Source: Hymenobacter glacieicola (GTDB taxonomy: Bacteria > Bacteroidota > Bacteroidia > Cytophagales > Hymenobacteraceae). Taken from it: a stretch of 64,000 bases of DNA. Within the stretch, counting starts at the first letter, position 1. The number at the start of each line of letters is the position of its first letter. Below, one piece after another: positions 44,301-52,959 of this stretch. The notes below the pieces were generated by a model. That model had not been told where the DNA came from, did no database searches, and saw only the letters and a list, made by a program, of their open reading frames with translations. Made by a program: the position numbers and the translations under genes. Location of the stretch: the NCBI RefSeq assembly GCF_014640315.1, contig NZ_BMGS01000015.1, positions 20,466-84,465 of the forward strand, in the 5' to 3' direction.

Positions 44301-45052
44301 AGGATAATGAATAAGTAATATGAATAGAGAAGGAATGAAGGAGCGTATTGCTGCTCACAGTCTGTCAATCCATGCCTTCAACCCACTAAAATGCACTCGC
44401 TGCTAGTGAAGGGCCCAAGCGAGGAGGCTTACCTTCCCTTAAATAATATTGAACCGAGGTAGGGTATCTATTGGCCATACCGCAGAAGATAATTTCTCTG
44501 AAAAAGCAGTTATTCTCTAGTGCAATTGGTCAAGTGTCACAGCTACACAGTGTTCTCAACCAAGTACAGCATTAGCTTGCCATTATCGAAAATGGCGGAC
44601 AGAATTGATTGCTGCTATCAAGGGCGAAAATACGGCAGGGACCAGACCTTAACCCAGCATTAATCCAGTTCAACTTCCAAAAGCCGTTGTTATGCATGTG
44701 TAGGTTGTAGTGCGGTGTTATGCCGCCAACTCATTTTATCAAGAGGTGTATGTGTGGGTGCGTGCCCACACATATACATGCTAATATCGTTCGCTGGTAA
44801 CTCGCTCTGAATTGTACATGGTCTATTTCTGATAGATAGCAGTAATTCTCGTCGTAAACGTAGAGAATAAGCGCACCTTGATTTTTAAAGACCGCCGTAA
44901 TACTTTAGGCGGTGGTATAAAGCAAGGTGATTGAAGTTTCGACATCCAAATCAAAAGGTGCTGAAAAACCCACCAGATACGCCTTCTAATTTGAACGATA
45001 AGGGCTCATCACCTCGTTTTATACCACCGCCATATTTTATTGTGCTAGTATA
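44301..45052. other. Intergenic region with imperfect inverted repeats
   Basis: About 750 bp, AT-rich, between the immunity gene and the first fibre gene. Around 44870-44935 a sequence (accttg...gaccgcc / ggcggtggt...caaggt) is repeated in inverse, and the motif ataccaccgcc returns near 45020. It may end the Tc operon and hold the fibre promoter. Confidence 0.45.
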
Positions 45053-45427
45053 TCAGGGTTTTCTTTTGAGACCTATGCTTGTTTCAGATGGATCATAATC
45101 GTTTTCATTTATTTCAAGTGTGTCTGCAACTACATAATACTTTAGACCACATGATTTTATGCAAAAAATAGAAGATGTATTTAGGTTCTCTAATATTAGT
45201 TCCTCCGTCATTTTTCCTCTTAAGTACTCGTAATCTTCTTCATTGCCTAAAAATATACTTATATCGTCTAGTATTGTAGGTAATTCTATGAAAAATGTTC
45301 CAGCAAACAGCAAATCCGTGTTTTTAAACTTGTGATTAACAACTTCTTCTTTCCTTATCAAAAGTATTTTGTGGGCTATTGAGAAATCCAATATTTTGAA
45401 TCTTCCTTTAAAAAAGGTATTTTCCAT
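45053..45427 (-). CDS. Probable immunity protein for the TcC-tip toxin, 124 aa
   Basis: The ATG at 45427 starts a natural product (MENTFFKGRFKILDFSIAHK, ILLIRKEEVVNHKFKNTDLL, FAGTFFIELPTILDDISIFL); an upstream extension of the frame overlaps the toxin gene and is not used. The gene begins 25 bp after the stop of the TcB-TcC gene and is far more AT-rich than the Rhs core. Small acidic proteins with the K-I-L-D-F-x-I-A-H-K-I-L-L-I-R pattern are found right after polymorphic-toxin genes. Its place and composition indicate an immunity protein for the C-terminal tip; direct homology is not verified. Confidence 0.6.
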   Translation of the reverse strand: MENTFFKGRFKILDFSIAHKILLIRKEEVVNHKFKNTDLLFAGTFFIELPTILDDISIFLGNEEDYEYLRGKMTEELILENLNTSSIFCIKSCGLKYYVVADTLEINENDYDPSETSIGLKRKP

Positions 45428-45452
45428 GTTTTGGTGATTTATTTTAATGGAA

Positions 45453-48400
45453 CTATTTGGCCTTGGATGGCTTAGGCTGTGTAGGCTTATATATTGACCC
45501 TGAACGAATCCAAAAAGTGGTTTTATTTGGAAAAAGACTGCTGACAAGTAAAAACTCTTTAACTGTAATTTTGTTGCTTGCCTGAAGTGACCTAGGATCA
45601 TCTATTCTACCTCCGCCCGGTAGACTAAGGTTGAAATGAAATGTAACATTCGGCTGCATTCCTAATGCAATTATGTTGCTTTGAATTACCTCCCATGGGT
45701 CACTAGTATTCGACCATCCCGCCGTATAAGGTATGGCCTGCACTTTTTCTGAAAAATACTTCAATTGTTCTGTTACCCCTAACGCAATTCGTATTTCCTT
45801 TGAAGGGTCATTATGCTTTTCTAGGAAAGAAGACGCAGATGCAGCAGATGTTGTAAAAGCAGTTTTAAATGGTGAATCAGCAGCTGCCTTCCGCTTAGCA
45901 TATTCAGTGGCATATTGCTCATAGGGGCGAATACCTGGGGCATTACCTGTTTGATAAAGGATCGGTGCCGTCTCGTATTGCTCCCTACTTGCCTTTGGCG
46001 CTAATATATTAATTGGGTAACGATAAATATAGTATGAGGGGGCAGGAGTTTTGTTCCCATATGAATCGTAAGCATATCCTGGTCCTGTGACTACTCCTAT
46101 TTGTGCTCGGGTGGCTTGGCTACCCCCATTGGCAGCAGCAGCATTAGCAGCTTGCTCGGCTAGTCGTCGAGTATTTACTAATGATGGAGGAGGCGCAGTG
46201 GCTTCTGCTCCATCCAAATCAATAAAACTGATAGGTCTATTACTTGCGTATTGGTAAGAAGTAAGGAAATCATATTTCTCCGCTAGCGGGTCCACGGAGA
46301 CAAAGCGACAAAGACACGCTGCATAGTAGCGCATACCGTAGTAATACAACCCGTTTTCCTGGTCTCGCTCCTTGCCACAAAACCGGTAGCGCTGCCTCTC
46401 ATGGCCGCCGAAACTGGTCTCGCCGAAAGGGTAATATTCCTCTCGGCTCACCAGATTGCCATTGGTAGCCAGTTGCACAGCCGTGCTACCCAGGTGGTCG
46501 TCCAAACCATAGAGTCCGGCCGGACGCTCGTCACCCAAGGACGCACCCGTGCGTCGCTGATATAGACGGCTCTGTCCATCCAGTACCTGCAGTTGTGTCT
46601 GCTCGACTATTGTGCCGCCGCTTACCTCGTAGCGGTGATCCAGGCCATCGGCGTAAACCGTTACTTGCCACGTGGTGGTCCCCGTCTGCGTTAGCTTTTT
46701 AACCCGCTGCCCGCCCGCGTATACGTACTGAGCCAGCAGCGTGGGCTTGCTGCCCGCCCCACTCCAGGTGGCAAAGGCCCGCAACTGGTTGGCAGCGTCC
46801 CACTGAAAGTGGCGGGTGTTGTTCTCCTGAACCACGTTGCCCACAGCATCGTACTGGTAGGCGAGTGTAGCCAAGCCTACTTGCATCTGCCGCAAGTAGT
46901 TGTCAGCGGCGGCATAGGTAAACTGCCGGGTGAAGCTATTAGACGAATTGCTGGATGTGTGCCGTAGTTGCTGGATATTGCCCAGCAGGTCGTATTGATA
47001 GCGCTGAGTATAGGCCGTTGTGCTCTGTGCTCCATATGAGCGAGTTTCATCATGCCAAGGTGTGGCGGCAATGGGCTGATTTTCGCGGCCGGTTGCCGCG
47101 AGCAAGCGATAGAGGGCATCGTACTGAAAGAGACGCTCCAGTTCCTCGATGCCGCCCACGCCGCTGTGCGGAGCCCGCTCATGCATAACCGTAATGTTGC
47201 CGGCCAGATCATATAGATAAGCCGTGTCCTGGCGCACGGTGCCGGGTCTGGGTGTGAAAGTGCCGAGTTGAGTTTCGGTAAAGCCCTCGGAGCGCAAGCA
47301 CAGCAGCCGAAACGACATTGGGTCGTAGCTATACCGTGTCATGATGCCGTTGCCCCGAGCCAGCAGCAGACGCTGGCCTCGAGCGTTGTAGGCTACCTGG
47401 CGCACAATCAGCTCTCCATCCAGAGCTACTTGCTCCATCGCGCCGGCTCGGTTGTAGGCAGACGTAAGTACCGGACGAGAGCCAGTGGCCTCATGGGGCA
47501 ACGTGAGCTGCACGGGGCGGTTAAGGCCGTCATAGCGGGTGCTGGTAGGGTACACGCGCGCTTCCAGGCGTGTTTCGTCCAAGGCAGTCCAGTCGATAGG
47601 GGAACCGGTAGGCAGGGTTTGCCAGCCGGCATGTGCAGCATCAGCCCACGCCTGCAGCAGCACGGCGTCCGACAACACCTGACGCTCTTTTTCCAACAGA
47701 TTGCCTTTAAAGTCGTAGGCCAACAGGCGTAAGCGCCCGGCCTCGTCATAATGCTCCACGGGCTTACCTACCGTGTTCAGGGCCGCGCCGGTGCCGTAGC
47801 GTAGGTGCTGGCGACGGGTAACAGTTTCGGCCTGGTTGTCGCGAGCCCATACGTTGATGGGCCGGCCTAACAAGTCGTAGGTGTGCAATGTAAACGCTCC
47901 CTTAGCATCTTGGCCGCAAAGAGGTTGTCCCACCACATCGAAGCAGGCCTTGTGTACGCCACCGTCCAGGTGCGCGGTCCAAAGCACGTTGGCTCCAGAA
48001 TCTCCCTCGCCGGCTTTGAGCTTGAGGTCGTAGACGTGGCGGAAGGACACGCGGCCCAACGCATCGGTTACTTGCACCCGGTTACCGCGGATGTCGTAGC
48101 CGTAGCGCATCACTACGTGCTGAGCGGCATCGGTGGGGTGGAGGCGGTCCACAGTGCGCACGGTGCGGCCCAGCGGATCCAGCTCGGCGCTTTGGGGCGT
48201 AAAGACGTGGCTGGCGTCGGCCCGGTCCTGGCCGGGGTGGGTCAGGGGAGCCAGGTCGTTGGCGTCGTAGCTGTACGTTTCCCAGGGCGAGGGCAGAAAA
48301 TCACTGAGCTTATCTAACTCGGGTTCAAACTCCCCACCGGGGTAGCCATAAAGAACGCGCTGCTCCGTGCCGTCGGGGTGGATGGTGCGCACCACTTGGC

Positions 48401-51400
48401 CGCGCGGGTCGTAGAACATGCGCACGCGCTGGCCTTTCTGGGCTTCCGTTACGGGCTCGTAGAGGAAGTCCTGGGCGAAGAAGGGCTCGTACTTCTCTAC
48501 TACCCGGCCCTTGTTATCATATACCTGCCAGCCGCTGACCACCACGTTGAGTGGGTCCGTGTCGGCACGGCGCCGGCCTACGGCGGGCTGGTTGCGGACC
48601 GACGAATCGGCGGGCAGGCCGGAGTCGCCGAAGGTTTCGTCGCCGAACAGCACGTCTTCGGCCTGGGTACGGGTTTGTAGCAGGCGGCCGAAACCATCGG
48701 AATATTCGGTTTTGACGAGCGTATCAGCGGCGGAATTTACCGTGTAGTGCTCCTCGCACTGGGTAGTGCGCACCCAAGCTGGCTGCTTATCTTGATAGTA
48801 AGCATTGAAGTTATATTCCAGGAACGTACTAGGCTTGAAGCGCAAGGGCGTCTCGCTGATAATGTCCCCCTCGCCCGCATTTTCTTTACCTAGTAGGCCC
48901 GTCTCATGTAGCAGGCCCAGGGGCGTGAAGTTGAAAGCCGTGCGGTTCTGGTTGGGGTCCATCACCAGGTCGGCCTGGAGTACGCGATAGTCGTACTGGG
49001 CCGTGGTGGTGTGACCCAGCGCATCAGTAGTGCGCACCGGCAGCAAATCGTAGGCGTCGTACTCCACGTGGCTCACGCGGGAGGGGGTAGGGGCTGTCGC
49101 GTCGCCAAGGGCATCCATGCTGGCCCGCACCAGACCGCGAGGCTGGGCCATGTCGGGGGCCTGAAAGTCATACTGCTGGCGGCCCCCCACGGCGTAGTAG
49201 CCCGGCGTGTGCGGGGCCGCATCGAAGTAGCGGTAGCCAGCCCGGCCCTGGGGGTAGGCTTCGGCGTAGGCGGTGCGGAAGGCCTCGGGGTACTCATCCG
49301 TCCAGGCCAAGGGCGCGGGCTGGAGCAGCAGGGGGGTGCCGCCGTAGGCCTGTTCCACCAGCTCATCCGTGAGCAGGAGTACTTCCGAGCGGGTCGGCGC
49401 GCCGTAGGCACCTAGCTCATTGTAGGGCAAGCCCTGGAAGGCAGGCCCATCGTAGTACTGCAGGCTCTGACCGATAATCGTGCCCGTCACCTGGCCCATG
49501 AGCACCGCTGCGGCCAACTCAAAGGCCCTGAGCGGGGTAGTGGTAGCGTCGATTTCAAAAGAACGGGCCCGGGCCACCCGGTCGGTCATATACTGGGTAG
49601 GCGCGTCGTAGCGGTTGTGGCCGTAGCGGGAACTGGCGGGGTCGTCGTCATAGCCCACGTAGTCGGTGAGGGAATGGGTGACCAGCGCGCCGGCGGCAGT
49701 AGCTTCCCGTTGCCAGCCCCGGGGCATAGCCAGGCTGACTTGCTGGCGGGCCTGCCCGTAGGTGTCGTAGTCGGCGGAAAACGACAGCTGGGTCATGGGG
49801 TCCTCACCCCGTTCCCACTGGGTGGTGCGCTGGCTCAGGCCGTGGGCGAAGAAGATCAGCTTATCACTGAGCGGGGCTACCAGTTGACCAACCGGGGGCA
49901 GTTGTCCATCAAAGGAGAGCCACGTGCCAAACGTGTCCGCGTCCAGCTGCCGGGGCACGACGTGGGCCACGCCCGAGAGGCTTTCCGTGACGGTATAGGG
50001 CCGGTGTTGGCGGCTGGTACCGTCGTGGGCGTAGAGTTCCGTGCGCAGCACCGCGCCGCGTAGGGCCCGGTAGGCGTCGCGGCGGTGGCGGCGGGGGAGG
50101 GTCCGGAGCATTTCGCGCATGGCAGCCGGGCGCTCCAGCAGCGGCTGGTCGCCGGCCCAGTACTCGTGGCTCAAGTCCAGCTCCTGCCAGTCGCCGTACT
50201 CGTCGCCCACCGGCCCCAGGTGAAACCAGCTGCGGGTTTCCAGGGGCGGGGCGAAGTGCTCGGGCGCCACGGGCGTGTGGGCCCCCTGGTCGAGGGCGCG
50301 GGGCGGAATCAGGCTTTCGTCGAGCTGGAAATCCCGACCGTCGAAGTCCAGTTCTTCCCAGTCGCCCGTGAGGTGAACGATGGGCAGCTCCGCATCGGCG
50401 TGCAAACCAGGCGTGTGGTAGCGCTCAAAGGTTTCGGTGTCGCGCTGGTCTACGCGGCCAAAGCCCCGGAACTCCCGCTCACCCCCGTCCCAGTAGCCGT
50501 GGTGGTAGCTGTATTCGGTGGTCATCTTGCCGCCCGAAATGCGGTCCAGCACCTCTACGCGGTGGACTACCTGCACCGGGAAGGGAAGCGGGGTACGCCA
50601 GCGCGTGGCCGGCCGCTTTTGGTCTTCCTGGTAAAACTTGGTGGAGGCCGTGTACTGCACCCGGGTCAACGCGCCCATATTATTGTCCATCTGGTTCAGC
50701 ACGTAGGGTTTCACCCGGCCCGTAAGGTCCAGAAACAGGTACTGCTGCTTGCGGCCCACCGCCTGGGCGTCGCGGGTCCAGAGCAGGCCGGCCACGCCGG
50801 TGCCCAGCAGGTCAGTCACGCGCACGGCGTCGGCATCGGTCATGGAGGGCGTGCCGCTGATGTGGATGGGGTCCGACCAGGCATTACCGCTGCGGTTAAT
50901 CCACAGGGTTACGCGGTTATCGTCCACATAAATCAAATCGTCAAGGCCGTCCCCGTCCACGTCGCCGAGCAGCAGACGGGCTGGGTTATAGTTCAGGGGT
51001 AGGCGGGGGCTGTTGTGCATGACGATGCGCTGGCCCCAGCGGCCCCGGCCCAGGTTGGGCCAGTATTCTACCCGGCCGCCGTGAATCAAAGCCACGGCCT
51101 GCAAGCCCGCCGTAAGCCGGCCCAGCCGCACGCGCGGGTCCTGGAAACTCACGTTGGGGAAGGAATCGAGCTGCTGTTTATTTACCTGCTGGTTGTTGAC
51201 AAAGCCTTTTTCCGCATCGTGGTAGAAGTACTCCAGGCGGCTGCCATTGCGCAGCACGTCGGTGATGCCGTCCCCGTCCAGGTCGAGGAGTTTGACTTCG
51301 GGGTCCGTGAAGCTAAAGCTGGGGGCCTGCTGGTAGCGGCGGAACGACTGCTCATCCCACTGCCCGTTAAAGCGCAGGGGAAAGTAGCCCGCCAGGCCGA

Positions 51401-52745
51401 CCCGGTTGACGAGCAGGTCGGCCCGGCCGTCGCCGTTGGCGTCCATGAACTGCACCTCGGGGTCGGCCAGCTGGAGGCCGGCTGGGGCCGTGCGCATGGT
51501 CCGGGGCTGATCGAAGACGCCGTTGCCCAGGTTGCGCCAGTAGCGCGCTACCCCATTCAGCTGCACCAGATCGGGCAGGCCGTGGCCGAACAGGTCAATC
51601 AGTTCCAGATCGGGGCTGGCCAGGGAGGTAGCGGGCAGTTCGCCGCCCACCGGAAAGAAGTTCTGGCCCGTGGGCTGGAAGTTGGAGTAGCCAAACTCCA
51701 GCGGGGGCATGTGCTCGGTTTCGGGGCTGCTTTCCGTTTCGCGGTGGCCCGTTACCTGCACCTGCCGCAGCAAGGACACGCCGTTGAGGGGCTGCTGTTC
51801 AACCGGGGCTAGCTCATCCAGGTAAGCAAACGAATAGGTCTTGACCAGCACCCGGTTACCCGTAGCCACGGGGTGGTAGCCCGCGGGCAGGTCGGCGTCT
51901 TCGGGGTGGGTGTAGGTGCAGATGCTGGTGCAGCGGAGGGTCAGGCGCTGCTCGAAGCCGGCATCGTACGTGGAGAAGGGGTCGGGGCGGGGGCCGTAGT
52001 TCAGCTCCACGCTCACCAGGTAACGTTTGGCATCCGCAGGGCCGTAGTCGGCGTAGCGGAGGCTGGTGAGGTAGGTTTGCTCGTAGTGGTGGGGGCCTTC
52101 CTGAGCCTGGTCGCGGCGGTAGCCGTAGCGAATTTCATTACCGAACGGATCCACCGTGCGGGTCAGGTGCCAGGCGAACACATGAGTCGGGTTTTCTGGG
52201 TCGGCGAGAATGGCCGCGTTGGCCGAAGCCGTGACGGGCATGTCCGGCTCGCCGTAATAGCTAATTAGGCCATCCTTGCTGCGTACCTGCCAGTAGTTGG
52301 GGCCGTTGTCGTGGTAGCGGTAGTGTTCGATGCGGGCGAACAGGCCTTCGGTGCGGGGGCGGTACTGGGCCACCGTGCCCAGCAGGGTGGTGCCATCAGC
52401 TCCACCCAGCAGGTTCTCACGGCGAATGGGCACCAGGTCTTCGGCGCCGGAGAGAATGAACACGTCCTGGTCATCGTCGTAGCGCGGGATGCCCTTGCTG
52501 GTTTTGCGCATCACGCCCGGCACGCCCAGGTTCCAGCCCAGCCCGAAAGCCGAGTTGCCGTTGCCCGTACTGTAGCCCAGCGTCAACTCCGGTTGGAAAC
52601 CATTGCGGCCTGGCGGCGAGGCAATAGGTACCGAAAAATTGCCGGTGCCGGTAAACAAATCGGGCGAAAACTTCTCGCCCATGCCGCCCATGGCGCCGCC
52701 GCCTTTGGGCAGCGAAATCACACTGCTTGCTGATGTAGCACTCAT
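45453..52745 (-). CDS. Tc toxin TcB-TcC fusion (SpvB / Rhs), 2430 aa
   Basis: The ATG at 52745 (MSATSASSVISLPKGGGAMG) is used; the frame upstream is not coding-like. Residues about 5-330 are the SpvB domain (KFSPDLFTGTGNFSVPIASP; SAFGLGWNLGVPGVMRKTSK). Residues about 370-620 hold FG-GAP/VCBS Asp-rich loops (FMDANGDGRADLLVN; LLDLDGDGITDVLRN; GDVDGDGLDDLIYVD), followed by TcdB middle domains. From about 1215 Rhs YD-repeats form the cocoon (YDLLGNIQQLRHTS; YDAVGNVVQENN). The core ends at about 2155-2178 with YYGMRYYAACLCRFVSVDPL and PISFIDLDG, the Rhs cleavage region. About 250 C-terminal residues follow as the toxin, of unknown activity and lower GC. TcB and TcC are often separate genes; here they are fused. 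Confidence 0.92.
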   Translation of the reverse strand: MSATSASSVISLPKGGGAMGGMGEKFSPDLFTGTGNFSVPIASPPGRNGFQPELTLGYSTGNGNSAFGLGWNLGVPGVMRKTSKGIPRYDDDQDVFILSGAEDLVPIRRENLLGGADGTTLLGTVAQYRPRTEGLFARIEHYRYHDNGPNYWQVRSKDGLISYYGEPDMPVTASANAAILADPENPTHVFAWHLTRTVDPFGNEIRYGYRRDQAQEGPHHYEQTYLTSLRYADYGPADAKRYLVSVELNYGPRPDPFSTYDAGFEQRLTLRCTSICTYTHPEDADLPAGYHPVATGNRVLVKTYSFAYLDELAPVEQQPLNGVSLLRQVQVTGHRETESSPETEHMPPLEFGYSNFQPTGQNFFPVGGELPATSLASPDLELIDLFGHGLPDLVQLNGVARYWRNLGNGVFDQPRTMRTAPAGLQLADPEVQFMDANGDGRADLLVNRVGLAGYFPLRFNGQWDEQSFRRYQQAPSFSFTDPEVKLLDLDGDGITDVLRNGSRLEYFYHDAEKGFVNNQQVNKQQLDSFPNVSFQDPRVRLGRLTAGLQAVALIHGGRVEYWPNLGRGRWGQRIVMHNSPRLPLNYNPARLLLGDVDGDGLDDLIYVDDNRVTLWINRSGNAWSDPIHISGTPSMTDADAVRVTDLLGTGVAGLLWTRDAQAVGRKQQYLFLDLTGRVKPYVLNQMDNNMGALTRVQYTASTKFYQEDQKRPATRWRTPLPFPVQVVHRVEVLDRISGGKMTTEYSYHHGYWDGGEREFRGFGRVDQRDTETFERYHTPGLHADAELPIVHLTGDWEELDFDGRDFQLDESLIPPRALDQGAHTPVAPEHFAPPLETRSWFHLGPVGDEYGDWQELDLSHEYWAGDQPLLERPAAMREMLRTLPRRHRRDAYRALRGAVLRTELYAHDGTSRQHRPYTVTESLSGVAHVVPRQLDADTFGTWLSFDGQLPPVGQLVAPLSDKLIFFAHGLSQRTTQWERGEDPMTQLSFSADYDTYGQARQQVSLAMPRGWQREATAAGALVTHSLTDYVGYDDDPASSRYGHNRYDAPTQYMTDRVARARSFEIDATTTPLRAFELAAAVLMGQVTGTIIGQSLQYYDGPAFQGLPYNELGAYGAPTRSEVLLLTDELVEQAYGGTPLLLQPAPLAWTDEYPEAFRTAYAEAYPQGRAGYRYFDAAPHTPGYYAVGGRQQYDFQAPDMAQPRGLVRASMDALGDATAPTPSRVSHVEYDAYDLLPVRTTDALGHTTTAQYDYRVLQADLVMDPNQNRTAFNFTPLGLLHETGLLGKENAGEGDIISETPLRFKPSTFLEYNFNAYYQDKQPAWVRTTQCEEHYTVNSAADTLVKTEYSDGFGRLLQTRTQAEDVLFGDETFGDSGLPADSSVRNQPAVGRRRADTDPLNVVVSGWQVYDNKGRVVEKYEPFFAQDFLYEPVTEAQKGQRVRMFYDPRGQVVRTIHPDGTEQRVLYGYPGGEFEPELDKLSDFLPSPWETYSYDANDLAPLTHPGQDRADASHVFTPQSAELDPLGRTVRTVDRLHPTDAAQHVVMRYGYDIRGNRVQVTDALGRVSFRHVYDLKLKAGEGDSGANVLWTAHLDGGVHKACFDVVGQPLCGQDAKGAFTLHTYDLLGRPINVWARDNQAETVTRRQHLRYGTGAALNTVGKPVEHYDEAGRLRLLAYDFKGNLLEKERQVLSDAVLLQAWADAAHAGWQTLPTGSPIDWTALDETRLEARVYPTSTRYDGLNRPVQLTLPHEATGSRPVLTSAYNRAGAMEQVALDGELIVRQVAYNARGQRLLLARGNGIMTRYSYDPMSFRLLCLRSEGFTETQLGTFTPRPGTVRQDTAYLYDLAGNITVMHERAPHSGVGGIEELERLFQYDALYRLLAATGRENQPIAATPWHDETRSYGAQSTTAYTQRYQYDLLGNIQQLRHTSSNSSNSFTRQFTYAAADNYLRQMQVGLATLAYQYDAVGNVVQENNTRHFQWDAANQLRAFATWSGAGSKPTLLAQYVYAGGQRVKKLTQTGTTTWQVTVYADGLDHRYEVSGGTIVEQTQLQVLDGQSRLYQRRTGASLGDERPAGLYGLDDHLGSTAVQLATNGNLVSREEYYPFGETSFGGHERQRYRFCGKERDQENGLYYYGMRYYAACLCRFVSVDPLAEKYDFLTSYQYASNRPISFIDLDGAEATAPPPSLVNTRRLAEQAANAAAANGGSQATRAQIGVVTGPGYAYDSYGNKTPAPSYYIYRYPINILAPKASREQYETAPILYQTGNAPGIRPYEQYATEYAKRKAAADSPFKTAFTTSAASASSFLEKHNDPSKEIRIALGVTEQLKYFSEKVQAIPYTAGWSNTSDPWEVIQSNIIALGMQPNVTFHFNLSLPGGGRIDDPRSLQASNKITVKEFLLVSSLFPNKTTFWIRSGSIYKPTQPKPSKAK

Positions 52746-52840
52746 ATACTTGATAGAAATAACCGAAGACAAATCGAAGGGCCTAAGTGGCATACTTCGA
52801 TGGATAGAGTAGAAATAGTGCGGGGCGAACAGACCCCAGG

Positions 52841-52940
52841 GGCCCCACGCTAACGTGCGTGGGGCCAGGTAAACTATCATGGCCTTACGGGCCAGTTGGG
52901 TGCTGCTTCAGAACCCGGAGGTAGTCTCCGAGTCCTGAAG
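52841..52940 (-). promoter_or_regulatory. Two hairpins between tcA and tcB-tcC
   Basis: GGCCCCACGC (52841-52850) pairs with GCGTGGGGCC (52857-52866). Next to it 52906-52918 pairs with 52928-52940 with two mismatches. They fill the 214-bp gap between the two toxin genes and may lower expression of TcB-TcC relative to TcA or stabilise the mRNA. Confidence 0.5.
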
Positions 52941-52959
52941 CGAGTAGGATTTCCCAGGC

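Noticed and set aside
48378..51812. Long plus-strand open frames (up to 305 codons) opposite tcB-tcC
   Set aside because: They are antisense shadows of a GC-rich gene. Their products lack domain character, whereas the minus frame has clear SpvB and Rhs motifs.
52746..52880. Upstream start for the TcB-TcC gene
   Set aside because: The extra 45 residues would be encoded by the hairpin region and do not resemble TcB starts. The product from 52745 begins like other SpvB-type proteins.
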